The position numbers were made by a program, and so were the translations under genes. Below are positions 5,577 through 12,665 of a DNA stretch of 12,864 nucleotides, one piece after another. The stretch comes from Deltaproteobacteria bacterium (GTDB taxonomy: Bacteria; Desulfobacterota; Desulfobacteria; C00003060): NCBI GenBank assembly GCA_030667105.1, contig DAOUWN010000023.1, positions 1 to 12,864 on the forward strand, read 5' to 3'. The notes under the pieces were generated by a model, which ran no database searches, was not told the DNA's origin, and saw only the letters and a program-made list of their open reading frames with translations. Every line of letters starts with the position of its first letter. Position 1 is the first letter of the stretch.

Positions 5577-5614
5577 TCTGCCAGAAAAAACGCGGATTTC
5601 GTGACCAACGGACT
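5577..5614 (-). repeat. 38-bp post-stop repeat, copy 3
   Basis: Read on the minus strand it begins AGTCCGTTGG and ends TTTTTTCTGGCAGA, the third copy of the repeat found at 1991 and 4502. It starts 6 bases past the TAG stop of the Yip1-family gene and has the same orientation relative to its gene as the other two. The sequence after it could pair TCTGCC with GGCAGA (5556-5582), making a weak hairpin. Confidence 0.6.
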
Positions 5615-5620
5615 GTGGGC

Positions 5621-6298
5621 CTATTCCTTACCGTCCTCTTTCTCCAACCCCTTTAAGAACTCTCCCATTGCTCTGCCCGCCTCTTCGGGCGTCATCTCAC
5701 CTGTCTTTCCCATCTCCTGTTCCCATTTGTCCAGCCCACTGGTTACTCTTCTTGCAGCAAACTGTGAACCAATGCTAATCAAGGCAAACAGGGCAGCGAT
5801 AGCTCCAAAGACGATCCATGCTGTCTTTGGGGCAACGTTGTGTACCTCTACACTCGCAACGACTATCAGGTACGTCCCCCAGACAAGCCCGAAAATGGGT
5901 CCCAGATAAGGTATGATGCCAAGCACTGTGGTTACCGGAACGATCCCTCCGGTATAGGCGCCGCACCTGTAAGCTGTTTCAAAGGACTGTTGAGATCCCA
6001 TTATCTTCCAGATGACGAATAGGATTGCAGCGCCCACGAAACCGAAAATGGCCACCATAATCGGGACAATTATGATAGATGCGAGTGCCATGAAAAACGA
6101 TCCGGCAAAACCAAGCCCAAGGATGGCCAAAATAGCCTGAATAACACCAGCCGCAACCCCCATACAGACCATAAAGATAAGCGGTTCAACAAACCCCCCG
6201 CTCTTCGGCATACGCCGGAAAAACCCCACAGGGTTTCTAATGACCTCGACCATTGTATTAAAGATCACCGTGATGTTCTTTTCTATCTGCTGTCCCAT
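5621..6298 (-). CDS. Yip1-family integral membrane protein
   Basis: A 225-residue membrane protein. After a short N-terminal helix with the typical 'VEVIRNPVGFFRRMP' (about 17-31), about five hydrophobic segments follow: roughly 37-63, 66-98, 112-128, 129-150 and 157-177. The tail is charged, cytoplasm-like and predicted helical ('TSGLDKWEQEMGKTGEM...'). The order of elements and the 'RCGAYTGGIVPV...IPYLGPIFGLVWGTYL' region (split around 111-144) fit the YIP1 domain family, whose bacterial members are of unknown function. AGGA sits almost against the ATG at 6298, closer than ideal; no better start is seen. It is a single-gene unit on the minus strand, with a palindromic element on each side, and ends in TAG. 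Confidence 0.8.
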   Translation of the reverse strand: MGQQIEKNITVIFNTMVEVIRNPVGFFRRMPKSGGFVEPLIFMVCMGVAAGVIQAILAILGLGFAGSFFMALASIIIVPIMVAIFGFVGAAILFVIWKIMGSQQSFETAYRCGAYTGGIVPVTTVLGIIPYLGPIFGLVWGTYLIVVASVEVHNVAPKTAWIVFGAIAALFALISIGSQFAARRVTSGLDKWEQEMGKTGEMTPEEAGRAMGEFLKGLEKEDGKE

Positions 6299-6343
6299 TT
6301 CCTGTGTCCTACTTTGTTCTTTGGTAATAATTCACCCCCCCTT

Positions 6344-6430
6344 TGTCATTTCGAACGGATGTGAGAAATCTTATCCAACATAGCGTACGGTCACAACAAT
6401 ACAAGATTTCTCCCTACGGTCGAAATGACA
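6344..6430. repeat. Palindromic MITE-like element, intact copy
   Basis: An 87-base imperfect palindrome: TGTCATTTCGA (6344-6354) pairs with TCGAAATGACA (6420-6430), and GAGAAATCTT (6363-6372) pairs with AAGATTTCTC (6403-6412), with one unpaired base between the blocks and a 30-base centre. From memory, sequences of the type 'GTCATTTCGA...GAGAAATCTT' are widespread palindromic repeats in environmental genomes. There is no coding capacity. It lies in the divergent spacer between the Yip1-family and LOG-family genes. Confidence 0.72.
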
Positions 6431-6644
6431 GAAAAAGGGCCAGGTGAACTATTAAGTTCTTTGTTTTGTCCCTTACGAGTGTCTGGAAGCTGGATGCTCC
6501 CCCCTCTTTCATAGCTATTTGAAATCATAACATGTGTCAAGCTCTTACGTCAGAATGTTCGGTTACTCGAATACTCCTTCATATTTTTGCATGGAGAGCC
6601 ATTTTCGAGTGACACTATTTCAGTATTATTGTAAAAGATCTAAT
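6431..6644. promoter_or_regulatory. Upstream region of the LOG-family gene, with an interrupted inverted repeat
   Basis: Within this AT-rich spacer GTTACTCGAA (6562-6571) is complementary, with one G-T pair, to TTCGAGTGAC (6604-6613), separated by 32 bases. This could be an operator or a large hairpin. The LOG-gene promoter and part of the Yip1-gene control region should be here, but I see no clear -35/-10 pair. No gene is visible. Confidence 0.35.
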
Positions 6645-6695
6645 CGTTCACGGGTTCAGTGTTCAGAGGTTCACCGAACTCTGAACCTGTGAACG
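6645..6695 (+). promoter_or_regulatory. Hairpin in the leader of the LOG-family gene
   Basis: CGTTCACGGGTTCAG (6645-6659) pairs with CTGAACCTGTGAACG (6681-6695) with one G-U pair. After one mismatch, GTTC/GAAC (6661-6664, 6676-6679) extends the stem around an 11-base loop. It ends 35 bases before the preferred ATG at 6731. It may be part of a dispersed repeat or a leader structure. Confidence 0.5.
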
Positions 6696-6730
6696 CCTGC
6701 GAAAACCCTATTTCCGAGGTATGCTGCCCA

Positions 6731-7762
6731 ATGGAACTTCATTTCACTAGAACCAACGGCCCTGCCGACGAGGCTATTGACCGGCTAATTGAACTTGTGG
6801 GGGATATCCGTCACCCGGAGATTGTGCGAGAGATGATTTTGGCATCTCTTAAGGCAGGCCAGGAGGGCGATGAAACGGCCGACCTGAAGCTGATGAACTC
6901 GACGTTGAAAGAGATGCGGTTCACTGCCAAAGTGTTCGGCCCCTACCGTAAGGTGAGGAAAGTCACTGTCTTTGGCTCGGCCAGGACCCAACCAGATGAA
7001 TCCATTTACAAAATCGCATGTCTTTTGGGACGAAAATTGTCCGAGGCAGGCTACATGATCATCACAGGAGGAGGGCCTGGCATCATGCAGGCGGCAAATG
7101 AAGGAGCGGGCGCTAAGCATTCATTCGGTGTTAACATTCGACTTCCTTTTGAACAGGAATCCAACCATATCCTCAAAGGGCACCCCCGAAATATCATGTA
7201 TAAATACTTCTTTAACAGAAAAGTGGCCTTTCTCAGGCAGGCAGATGCTGTTGCGCTTTTCCCCGGGGGGTTTGGTACGCTCGATGAAGGCATGGAAACA
7301 CTTACCCTTGTACAAACCGGGAAGCGCAACCCCCTACCGCTTATCCTCGTAGATGAGCCTGGCGGCACGTACTGGTCACGGTGGCTTAAGTTCTTTGAAA
7401 AAGAACTCTTGGCCCAAGGGTACATCAGCCCAACGGATTTCAGCCTCTTCGAACAAGTCGAATCAGTGGATGATGCAGTGACGAGGATTGATCGTTTCTA
7501 CCATCGGTATCACAGCTTGCGATACGTTGGAGAGCAACTGGTAATTCGTCTCACATCCAGCATTGACCCGCCGAAGGTAAATGAACTCAAATCCCGTTTT
7601 TCCGACATACTGACACCTTCTGGCGGCCTTTCCCTCTCCGATCCCCTACCGATAGAAGCCGATGAGCCTGAAATCGCCCATCTTCCCAGGCTCATTCTTG
7701 ACTTCAACCGAAAAAATTTTGGCCGCCTACGAGACCTTATCGACGCCATAAATGCCTGCTGA
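6731..7762 (+). CDS. LOG-family protein (TIGR00730-type Rossmann fold, lysine decarboxylase-like motif)
   Basis: A 343-residue protein with the hallmark motifs of the LOG family: 'FGSAR' (81-85), 'GGGPGIMQAAN' (113-123) and 'PGGFGTLDE' (178-186), the nucleotide-binding PGGxGTxxE motif. Characterised members are phosphoribohydrolases acting on cytokinin nucleotides or nucleoside 5'-monophosphates (LonelyGuy, PpnN). This one has ~75 extra residues before and ~80 after the core, closer to the long bacterial forms, so its exact substrate is not set. Start chosen at ATG 6731: GAGG lies 11 bases upstream and the conserved part begins soon after. An upstream in-frame GTG (6659) would put a hairpin arm into the coding region and is not favoured. 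It converges on the PFK gene with a 31-base gap. Confidence 0.87.
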   Translation: MELHFTRTNGPADEAIDRLIELVGDIRHPEIVREMILASLKAGQEGDETADLKLMNSTLKEMRFTAKVFGPYRKVRKVTVFGSARTQPDESIYKIACLLGRKLSEAGYMIITGGGPGIMQAANEGAGAKHSFGVNIRLPFEQESNHILKGHPRNIMYKYFFNRKVAFLRQADAVALFPGGFGTLDEGMETLTLVQTGKRNPLPLILVDEPGGTYWSRWLKFFEKELLAQGYISPTDFSLFEQVESVDDAVTRIDRFYHRYHSLRYVGEQLVIRLTSSIDPPKVNELKSRFSDILTPSGGLSLSDPLPIEADEPEIAHLPRLILDFNRKNFGRLRDLIDAINAC

Positions 7763-7793
7763 CGGGCGTACGGGGTAGTTACGGGCAGGCGCG

Positions 7794-9119
7794 TCAGTTC
7801 TTGAACGAGGACTGGCCTGTGCTCTCAAGCACGCTCATCCACATGTTGCCGGAGACCTCCACCTGCTTTCGCCTTCCAACCGTTGCCTCCATGGGAATAT
7901 GAACAAAGCGATTATTCCAGAGCCCCACCAGCATTCTTGTCTTTCCCGCCATACCCGCATGAACTGCATTTCGACCCAGAAAGCCACACAGAACATGGTC
8001 ATTGGCATTGGCCGCAACACTTCGGATCGTGTAGCTGGGATCGATATATTTCAGGGTAGTCGGCATATTCTGTTCCTGAAAATAGGCATTAATGACATCT
8101 TTCAAATGCAGGCCGATGTCCTGTAGTCGTATGTTGCCGGAGGCGTCACGCAATTCGGGTCTGTCTTTGAAAAACTTCTGGCCCGCCCCCTCGGCCACGA
8201 CAATCACAGCATGTTTCCTTTGAATCAGTCGCTTCTTCAGGGCTTCAAGGAACCCCCTCGGACCCTCCAAATCGAAGTCCGACTCGGGGATCAGGGCAAA
8301 ATTTACGTCAGGCAATGCCAGGGCCGCCGCTGTTGCAATGAACCCTGAATAGCGCCCCATGAGCTTTACCAGTCCGATTCCATTCGAGGCGCTCGTGGCT
8401 TCATTGTGAGCAGCGCGGATGACATCAACCGCTACATCCACAGCCGTATCAAAGCCGAAAGAACGATCAATAAGAAAGATGTCATTGTCAATCGTCTTTG
8501 GTATGCCCATCACGGCGATCTTTAGTCCTCTCTTTGTAATTTCATCGGCAATCTGGGATGCTCCGGCCATTGTGCCGTCTCCCCCAATGGCAAAAAGGAG
8601 GCCAACATTCATCCGCTCAAGGGCATCCACAATACTTTCAATATCCTGAGGTCCCCTGGAAGTCCCAAGCACAGTGCCCCCGGTTTCGTGGATGCTGGTT
8701 ACAAAACCCGGTGTTAGGTCCACCAGTTCGTGACCGTATGAGGATATGAAGCCCTCAAATCCGTACCGAATGCCGTAAATATTGGGCACGCCATAGTTGT
8801 GGTGGAGGGCCAACACAATGGCCCGGATGATATCATTTGTCCCCGGACACAACCCGCCACAAGTCACCACGGCACATCGCAGTTTGCTCGGATCAAAGAA
8901 TATTTTACTCCGCGGCCCTGCCCGTTCAAAGGACAGAGGTCTCTTATGGCCTTTGAACGCCTTCATCACATCATTTTCATCAATGTCCACCAAGACGCGG
9001 TCTTTGTCTGACACAAAGCGCCTCGCCCCGTCCTCCTTTTCCCGTGTCTTAATGGGAGAGGTAATCTTGGCCCGGCCAAGGGTCATAATGGAGGTCTCAA
9101 TGTGTTTCTTGTTTTTCAT
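7794..9119 (-). CDS. 6-phosphofructokinase, long Gly/Lys type (probably ATP-dependent)
   Basis: A 441-residue member of the PFK family, longer than E. coli PfkA (320). Motifs are 'TCGGLCPGTNDIIRA' (86-100, phosphate-binding start), 'GTSRG' (152-156), 'IGGDGTMAGA' (178-187), 'PKTIDNDI' (207-214) with the catalytic Asp pair, 'MGRYSG' (254-259, fructose 6-phosphate) and 'VAEGAGQ' further on. The Gly after GGD points to ATP, while the Lys in PKTIDND is typical of pyrophosphate enzymes. This mixed pair is known from plant and trypanosome ATP-PFKs, so ATP use is the better guess. Role: fructose 6-phosphate to fructose 1,6-bisphosphate, glycolysis. Start: ATG 9119 with GAGAGGG 9 bases upstream; the TTG three codons earlier abuts that site. 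Last gene of the KdsD/DapA-like/PFK group, 22 bases after its neighbour. Confidence 0.9.
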   Translation of the reverse strand: MKNKKHIETSIMTLGRAKITSPIKTREKEDGARRFVSDKDRVLVDIDENDVMKAFKGHKRPLSFERAGPRSKIFFDPSKLRCAVVTCGGLCPGTNDIIRAIVLALHHNYGVPNIYGIRYGFEGFISSYGHELVDLTPGFVTSIHETGGTVLGTSRGPQDIESIVDALERMNVGLLFAIGGDGTMAGASQIADEITKRGLKIAVMGIPKTIDNDIFLIDRSFGFDTAVDVAVDVIRAAHNEATSASNGIGLVKLMGRYSGFIATAAALALPDVNFALIPESDFDLEGPRGFLEALKKRLIQRKHAVIVVAEGAGQKFFKDRPELRDASGNIRLQDIGLHLKDVINAYFQEQNMPTTLKYIDPSYTIRSVAANANDHVLCGFLGRNAVHAGMAGKTRMLVGLWNNRFVHIPMEATVGRRKQVEVSGNMWMSVLESTGQSSFKN

Positions 9120-9141
9120 CTTGCGCAACCCTCTCGATTAA

Positions 9142-10101
9142 TTATATAAGGTCATACTTCTTGCAAATGACCTCTATCTCTCGATTTTGACTAGCCGTCG
9201 AAGCCCGTGTGGCTGATGCAGTACGATCATTTGGCAGGACGCCTGCAACATGAAGCATACGTTTCAAAATGGCAGCAGGGTTCTGCGAATAGAGATCATA
9301 GAACTCTTGCAGCATCATACCCGTTTCAAGTATCTGGCTTGTGTGGTCTGCGTACTGTTGCTGAATGTCGTAACGGTTCAGGCAAGACCACGTAATCCCG
9401 CGCCAGGCCTCCGGCAGCAGGTTTGCCCCACCGGCCACAACACCATCTGAGCTGGGCTGTCTCAAGAACGCCAGTTCATCCCCGTCGAAAAACCTGAAAC
9501 CCCGACGGTGCCGAACTGCTTTGTGATAATTTATCGACCGCTTTAGCGGACCACTAAATACCAAACCCTGTATCTTTTCTATCCGAGAGAGTCTTTTCAA
9601 GACGTTGGTTCGAATATTCTTGTGCTTAATGCGCCTCTTGCGCAGTTCAACCAGCCCCTCGTGGTTGCCCAATATCAACCCAATCCTCGTATCACGGGCC
9701 ATGGACTCGTACAATTGGGGCAAGCCCCGGTTGCTATGGTAATAGATGGGATAGTCCACCCAGAAGACGCTCCCAGGATAATCCGAACGTTCGATAAAGG
9801 CCTCTGTATGGGCCAGCAAGTCACGTGTGGCCTTCACACTGTGTGAGGTAATGGTAATAAAGACCGGCCATCTCCCCTGGATAATCTCCAGTGCAGCGCA
9901 GCACATTTCCAACCTGGTCCCGGGGCTCAACTCATGCCCTTCGCCCCAGAACACGTCACAGAGGAGCAAGACATCAACGCCCACGCCCACATGATCGATA
10001 AGCCGATCCAGGACGCTGACGTCCACCGCATCTCCTGTCTTGAGCGGTGTTACCAGAGGGCAGATCAATCCTCTCGGCAGTTGGTTCGTATCAGCTACCA
10101 T
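9142..10101 (-). CDS. DapA/NanA-superfamily protein lacking the Schiff-base lysine
   Basis: A 319-residue protein with the DHDPS/N-acetylneuraminate-lyase barrel pattern. 'RGLICPLVTPL' (10-20) is the usual first strand. 'ALEIIQGRWPVFITI' (70-84), 'VDYPIYYHSNRGLPQLY' (115-131, compare PYYN...GLY) and 'DGVVAGGANLLPEAW' in the second half match later strands. Two key sites are changed. The GTTGE loop reads 'CDVFWGEG' (49-55), and the G-I-K motif carrying the Schiff-base Lys reads 'GLVFSGPLKR' (179-188), with Val at the Lys position. Aldolase/lyase activity of the usual kind is therefore unlikely. An insertion rich in Arg/Lys ('LRKRRIKHKNIR') lies near 153-164. Start: ATG 10101 matches the family start and overlaps the KdsD stop by 11 bases; an ATG at 10134 has no ribosome site. 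Co-transcribed with KdsD and PFK. Confidence 0.75.
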   Translation of the reverse strand: MVADTNQLPRGLICPLVTPLKTGDAVDVSVLDRLIDHVGVGVDVLLLCDVFWGEGHELSPGTRLEMCCAALEIIQGRWPVFITITSHSVKATRDLLAHTEAFIERSDYPGSVFWVDYPIYYHSNRGLPQLYESMARDTRIGLILGNHEGLVELRKRRIKHKNIRTNVLKRLSRIEKIQGLVFSGPLKRSINYHKAVRHRRGFRFFDGDELAFLRQPSSDGVVAGGANLLPEAWRGITWSCLNRYDIQQQYADHTSQILETGMMLQEFYDLYSQNPAAILKRMLHVAGVLPNDRTASATRASTASQNREIEVICKKYDLI

Positions 10102-11065
10102 TGAACCTGAAAGCGCCCTTTCCCAGAATGTCATGGAGGTGTAAGATACCCCTGACCTTCTGAATCGGGTTGACTATGGGTAATACTGTAATCTGCTTTT
10201 TTTCCATGATGCTCAAGGCCTGTGATGCCAGACTGTCAGGACCGAGGGTCTTTGGATGCATTGTCATCACATCCTCCACCGCAGACTCGCAAATATTTTC
10301 GTGTTCCATGATGTGTCGCCGGATATCCCCATCCGTAACTATCCCGAAAAGGATGTTACCCTTTTTTACTACCAGTGTGGCCCCGATCTGCAGGCGATTG
10401 ATCTCCTTGATCGCATGGCGCATGGACTGCCCCTCGCTGACTATGGGTACGTTCTTGCCTGTAAGCATGATCTCTCGAACTTTGAGCGACAGGCGCTGGC
10501 CAAGGCTTCCGGCCGGGTGAAACTGCTTGAAATCGCGAGCCCTGAAGTTTCTTTTGCGAATGAGGGTAACCGCCAATGCGTCTCCCACAGCCAAAAGGGC
10601 CGTTGTGCTTGCAGTTGGGGCAAGCCCAAAGGGGCAGGCCTCCCGGTCAACGCCCACATTGATGACAATATCGCCCTGACGGCCCAGGGTGGAGTCCACC
10701 CGCCCTGTAAAAGCAATCAATGGACATCCAATCGCCTTCAAACTGGGAACCAGCATGTTCAGCTCGTCGGTTTCTCCACTGTTTGAAAGGGCAATGACCA
10801 CATCCTCTGCACTAACTATGCCCAGATCTCCGTGCATCGCCTCAACAGGATGAAGGAATAGCGAGCGGGTTCCCGTGCTGTTTAGAGTGGCCACGATCTT
10901 GCGGGCCACGATTCCTGATTTGCCGACACCCGTTATGATGACCCGCCCTGTACAGGCATGAACCAGTTCCACCATCTTCACTAACTGCCCGTCCAGACGG
11001 TCCACTACACCTAAAATCCCCTCGGCTTCTATCTGCAGCACTTCTTTGGCATATTCCAATATCAT
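10091..11065 (-). CDS. kdsD: Arabinose-5-phosphate isomerase (KdsD/KpsF/GutQ family)
   Basis: A 324-residue protein of the family's usual length (about 320-330). The SIS sugar-isomerase domain covers about 30-170, with 'GVGKSG' (46-51), 'HGDLG' (78-82), 'SNSGET' (94-99) and 'ACPFGLAPTASTTALLA' (143-159). 'FHPAGSLGQRL' (182-192) links to two CBS domains (about 200-258 and 265-320, 'VTDGDIRR' in the first). It converts ribulose 5-phosphate to arabinose 5-phosphate, the first step to Kdo in LPS inner core, in the cytoplasm. ATG 11065 has AGGA about 12 bases upstream. It heads a three-gene group with the DapA-like gene (11-base overlap) and PFK. No kdsA, kdsB or kdsC is in view. The sequence cannot separate KdsD from its capsule paralogue KpsF. 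Confidence 0.93.
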   Translation of the reverse strand: MILEYAKEVLQIEAEGILGVVDRLDGQLVKMVELVHACTGRVIITGVGKSGIVARKIVATLNSTGTRSLFLHPVEAMHGDLGIVSAEDVVIALSNSGETDELNMLVPSLKAIGCPLIAFTGRVDSTLGRQGDIVINVGVDREACPFGLAPTASTTALLAVGDALAVTLIRKRNFRARDFKQFHPAGSLGQRLSLKVREIMLTGKNVPIVSEGQSMRHAIKEINRLQIGATLVVKKGNILFGIVTDGDIRRHIMEHENICESAVEDVMTMHPKTLGPDSLASQALSIMEKKQITVLPIVNPIQKVRGILHLHDILGKGAFRFNGS

Positions 11066-11099
11066 GGCAAACTAATTTCCTTTCTTAGTCCATCGATTC

Positions 11100-11166
11100 A
11101 TAAATTCGATAACGAATTTATTTAGACTTCGGCTGAGCGACTCGACGTGAGCTCGTCGACACGTCT
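11100..11166. promoter_or_regulatory. Two hairpins in the hemW-kdsD spacer
   Basis: A perfect AT-rich hairpin (ATAAATTCG 11100-11108, loop ATAA, CGAATTTAT 11113-11121) is followed by TCGACG/CGTCGA (11142-11147, 11154-11159) inside an outer AGAC/GTCT pair (11124-11127, 11163-11166). On the transcribed minus strand these lie after the hemW stop and 35-101 bases before the kdsD start, so they may end hemW transcripts, control kdsD, or be a dispersed repeat. I recall similar 'TCGACG-AGCTCA-CGTCGA' strings as common intergenic repeats. Confidence 0.5.
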
Positions 11167-11237
11167 CAAGGGTCTGGGCCAGGGAAGCAATCTTTTTTCA
11201 TTTTATTTTATACATCGTAATCACTTAAGATCAAGAA

Positions 11238-12548
11238 TTATTTGAAAGATCCAGACCCCTGCCGTGCGTCTTCGTCTAACCCGTTTGCCGGTTGGCCCGC
11301 TGGCCCGTTGATCTTCCCAACGCATTGCCGGTCATGTGTTACAGGTGGGCTGAAAGCAGAAAAGGAGGACGTCTCAATATGCTCAGCAAACATAGCTGCA
11401 ATGGTGTCCGCAAAAACCATCCCCTCCAGAGTCAATGCGCATCGATTAGCGGAGAAGGATAAGAAATTAAGCAAGTTGCGTGCCTTAAGCCCCTCAAAGA
11501 CCGGCGAAAAATGATCCATGAAACCCACACCGTATCGACTCTTAAATCGCGACATCTCAATACCGTGGGAGGTCCTCAAACCCAGAAAGACGGACTCCAA
11601 CATCAATTGGCCTAGATTCAACTCTTCAGAACCCCGGAGAGGAGGCGCCCCGCGCTGCAAGGCCTGGATGTAGTTGCTCAGGTCGCCATAATTCCACCAG
11701 CGCTTGGGTTCGATAAAGGAGTGGGCCGAAGGCCCCAGTCCAATGTACGGGGCGTGAGACCAGTACTTTTGATTATGCCTGGAGCGGAAGGCTTCTCCTC
11801 GTGAAAAGTTGGATATCTCATATTGCTCATAACCCTCATCCCTCAAAAATCCCACCGTTTCTTCAAAAAGGCGTCTCACCTTGCCTTCATCAAGGGGACG
11901 AACCCTGCCAGCTTTGCGCCAATCATAAAAGAGTGTCCCCTTCTCATAGGTCAGCATATAGCATGACAGGTGTTCGGGTTCATGGCTCTTGGCCTCCCTC
12001 AAATCATTAAGCCAATTCTGTGGAGACTGGTCTGGAAGTCCGTACATCAAGTCGATGCCCAGACTGTCAACCCCGGCCTTCCGTACCAAGCGAATCGCCT
12101 CCCGAGCTTCACGGGCCGAATGGAGTCGACCCAACAGTTGAAGGCGCTCGTCGTCAAAGGACTGAATGCCAATGTTTACGCGATTTACCACGTGGCCCGA
12201 AAGAGCCTTCAACGAACCGAGCGACACTGTCCCGGGGTTCACCTCTATTGTCACTTCCACATCTTGCGCAAAAGCAAATCGCCTGTGAGCCTGTTCAAGG
12301 ATTCGGAGGAGTTCATGGGGCTCTAAAAGGGATGGTGTGCCGCCGCCTATGTAGATCGTGTCAAATGGCACGCCAGGCGCTTTCGCAAGATCCATCTCTT
12401 TTTTCAGCCCGTGCAGATAGGTCTCTATCTTGCTCAGGTCACTAACTGAATAGAAGTCACAGTACGGGCATTTTCTCACACAAAAAGGCACATGTATGTA
12501 AAGGCCGGCACGATGGGTTCCCTCCCTGTTTTCGGGTTGCAATCTCAC
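11238..12548 (-). CDS. hemW: HemW-type radical SAM protein (HemN-like), with extended C-terminus
   Basis: A 436-residue protein. Near the N-terminus is 'YIHVPFCVRKCPYCDF' with the radical SAM cluster cysteines C23-x3-C27-x2-C30 followed by Asp-Phe, the HemW form rather than the HemN form. Next come 'IGGGTPS' (about 68-74), 'VNIGIQSFD' and 'IDLMYGLPDQ'. The HemW hallmark 'RHNQKYW' with 'GLGPSAHSF' sits in the second half, followed by the C-terminal HemN domain to about residue 391. HemW is a haem chaperone that uses SAM and a 4Fe-4S cluster; many genomes mislabel it coproporphyrinogen oxidase. The GTG start at 12548 has AAAGGA 7 bases upstream. The last ~45 residues (coded by 11241-11375) are low-complexity ('GKINGPAGQPANGLDEDAR') and look like translated spacer. 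Haem delivery fits the cytochrome in this window only loosely. Confidence 0.9.
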   Translation of the reverse strand: MRLQPENREGTHRAGLYIHVPFCVRKCPYCDFYSVSDLSKIETYLHGLKKEMDLAKAPGVPFDTIYIGGGTPSLLEPHELLRILEQAHRRFAFAQDVEVTIEVNPGTVSLGSLKALSGHVVNRVNIGIQSFDDERLQLLGRLHSAREAREAIRLVRKAGVDSLGIDLMYGLPDQSPQNWLNDLREAKSHEPEHLSCYMLTYEKGTLFYDWRKAGRVRPLDEGKVRRLFEETVGFLRDEGYEQYEISNFSRGEAFRSRHNQKYWSHAPYIGLGPSAHSFIEPKRWWNYGDLSNYIQALQRGAPPLRGSEELNLGQLMLESVFLGLRTSHGIEMSRFKSRYGVGFMDHFSPVFEGLKARNLLNFLSFSANRCALTLEGMVFADTIAAMFAEHIETSSFSAFSPPVTHDRQCVGKINGPAGQPANGLDEDARQGSGSFK

Positions 12549-12665
12549 AGGATATCCTTTAAATTATAACCTCAAAGGCATTCATGAGTTTGCGAAGCGC
12601 CAACCCCACTTCAAGGGGAGAAATCAAAGCCACGTTCTGGACATACATATCTAAAAGTTTATCAC
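12549..12665. promoter_or_regulatory. Divergent hemW/surE intergenic region
   Basis: 117 bases between divergent genes, AT-rich near both starts. The hemW ribosome site (AAAGGA) lies at its left end. The surE side has no clear ribosome site directly before the ATG. No convincing promoter hexamers or long inverted repeat were seen, apart from a short CCCC/GGGG pairing around ACTTCAA. Confidence 0.3.

Noticed and set aside
5400..5909. 169-codon open frame on the plus strand
   Set aside because: It combines repeat-element sequence with the reverse complement of the Yip1-family gene; low-complexity Ser/Ala/Lys composition and no family resemblance.
7051..7425. Minus-strand open frame opposite the LOG-family gene
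   Set aside because: Antisense to the conserved nucleotide-binding motifs; no independent support.
10256..10786. 176-codon open frame on the plus strand inside kdsD
   Set aside because: It is antisense to strongly conserved SIS and CBS coding sequence and resembles no family.
11970..12445. Plus-strand open frames opposite hemW
   Set aside because: Antisense shadows of a clearly conserved gene; no ribosome site or domain.
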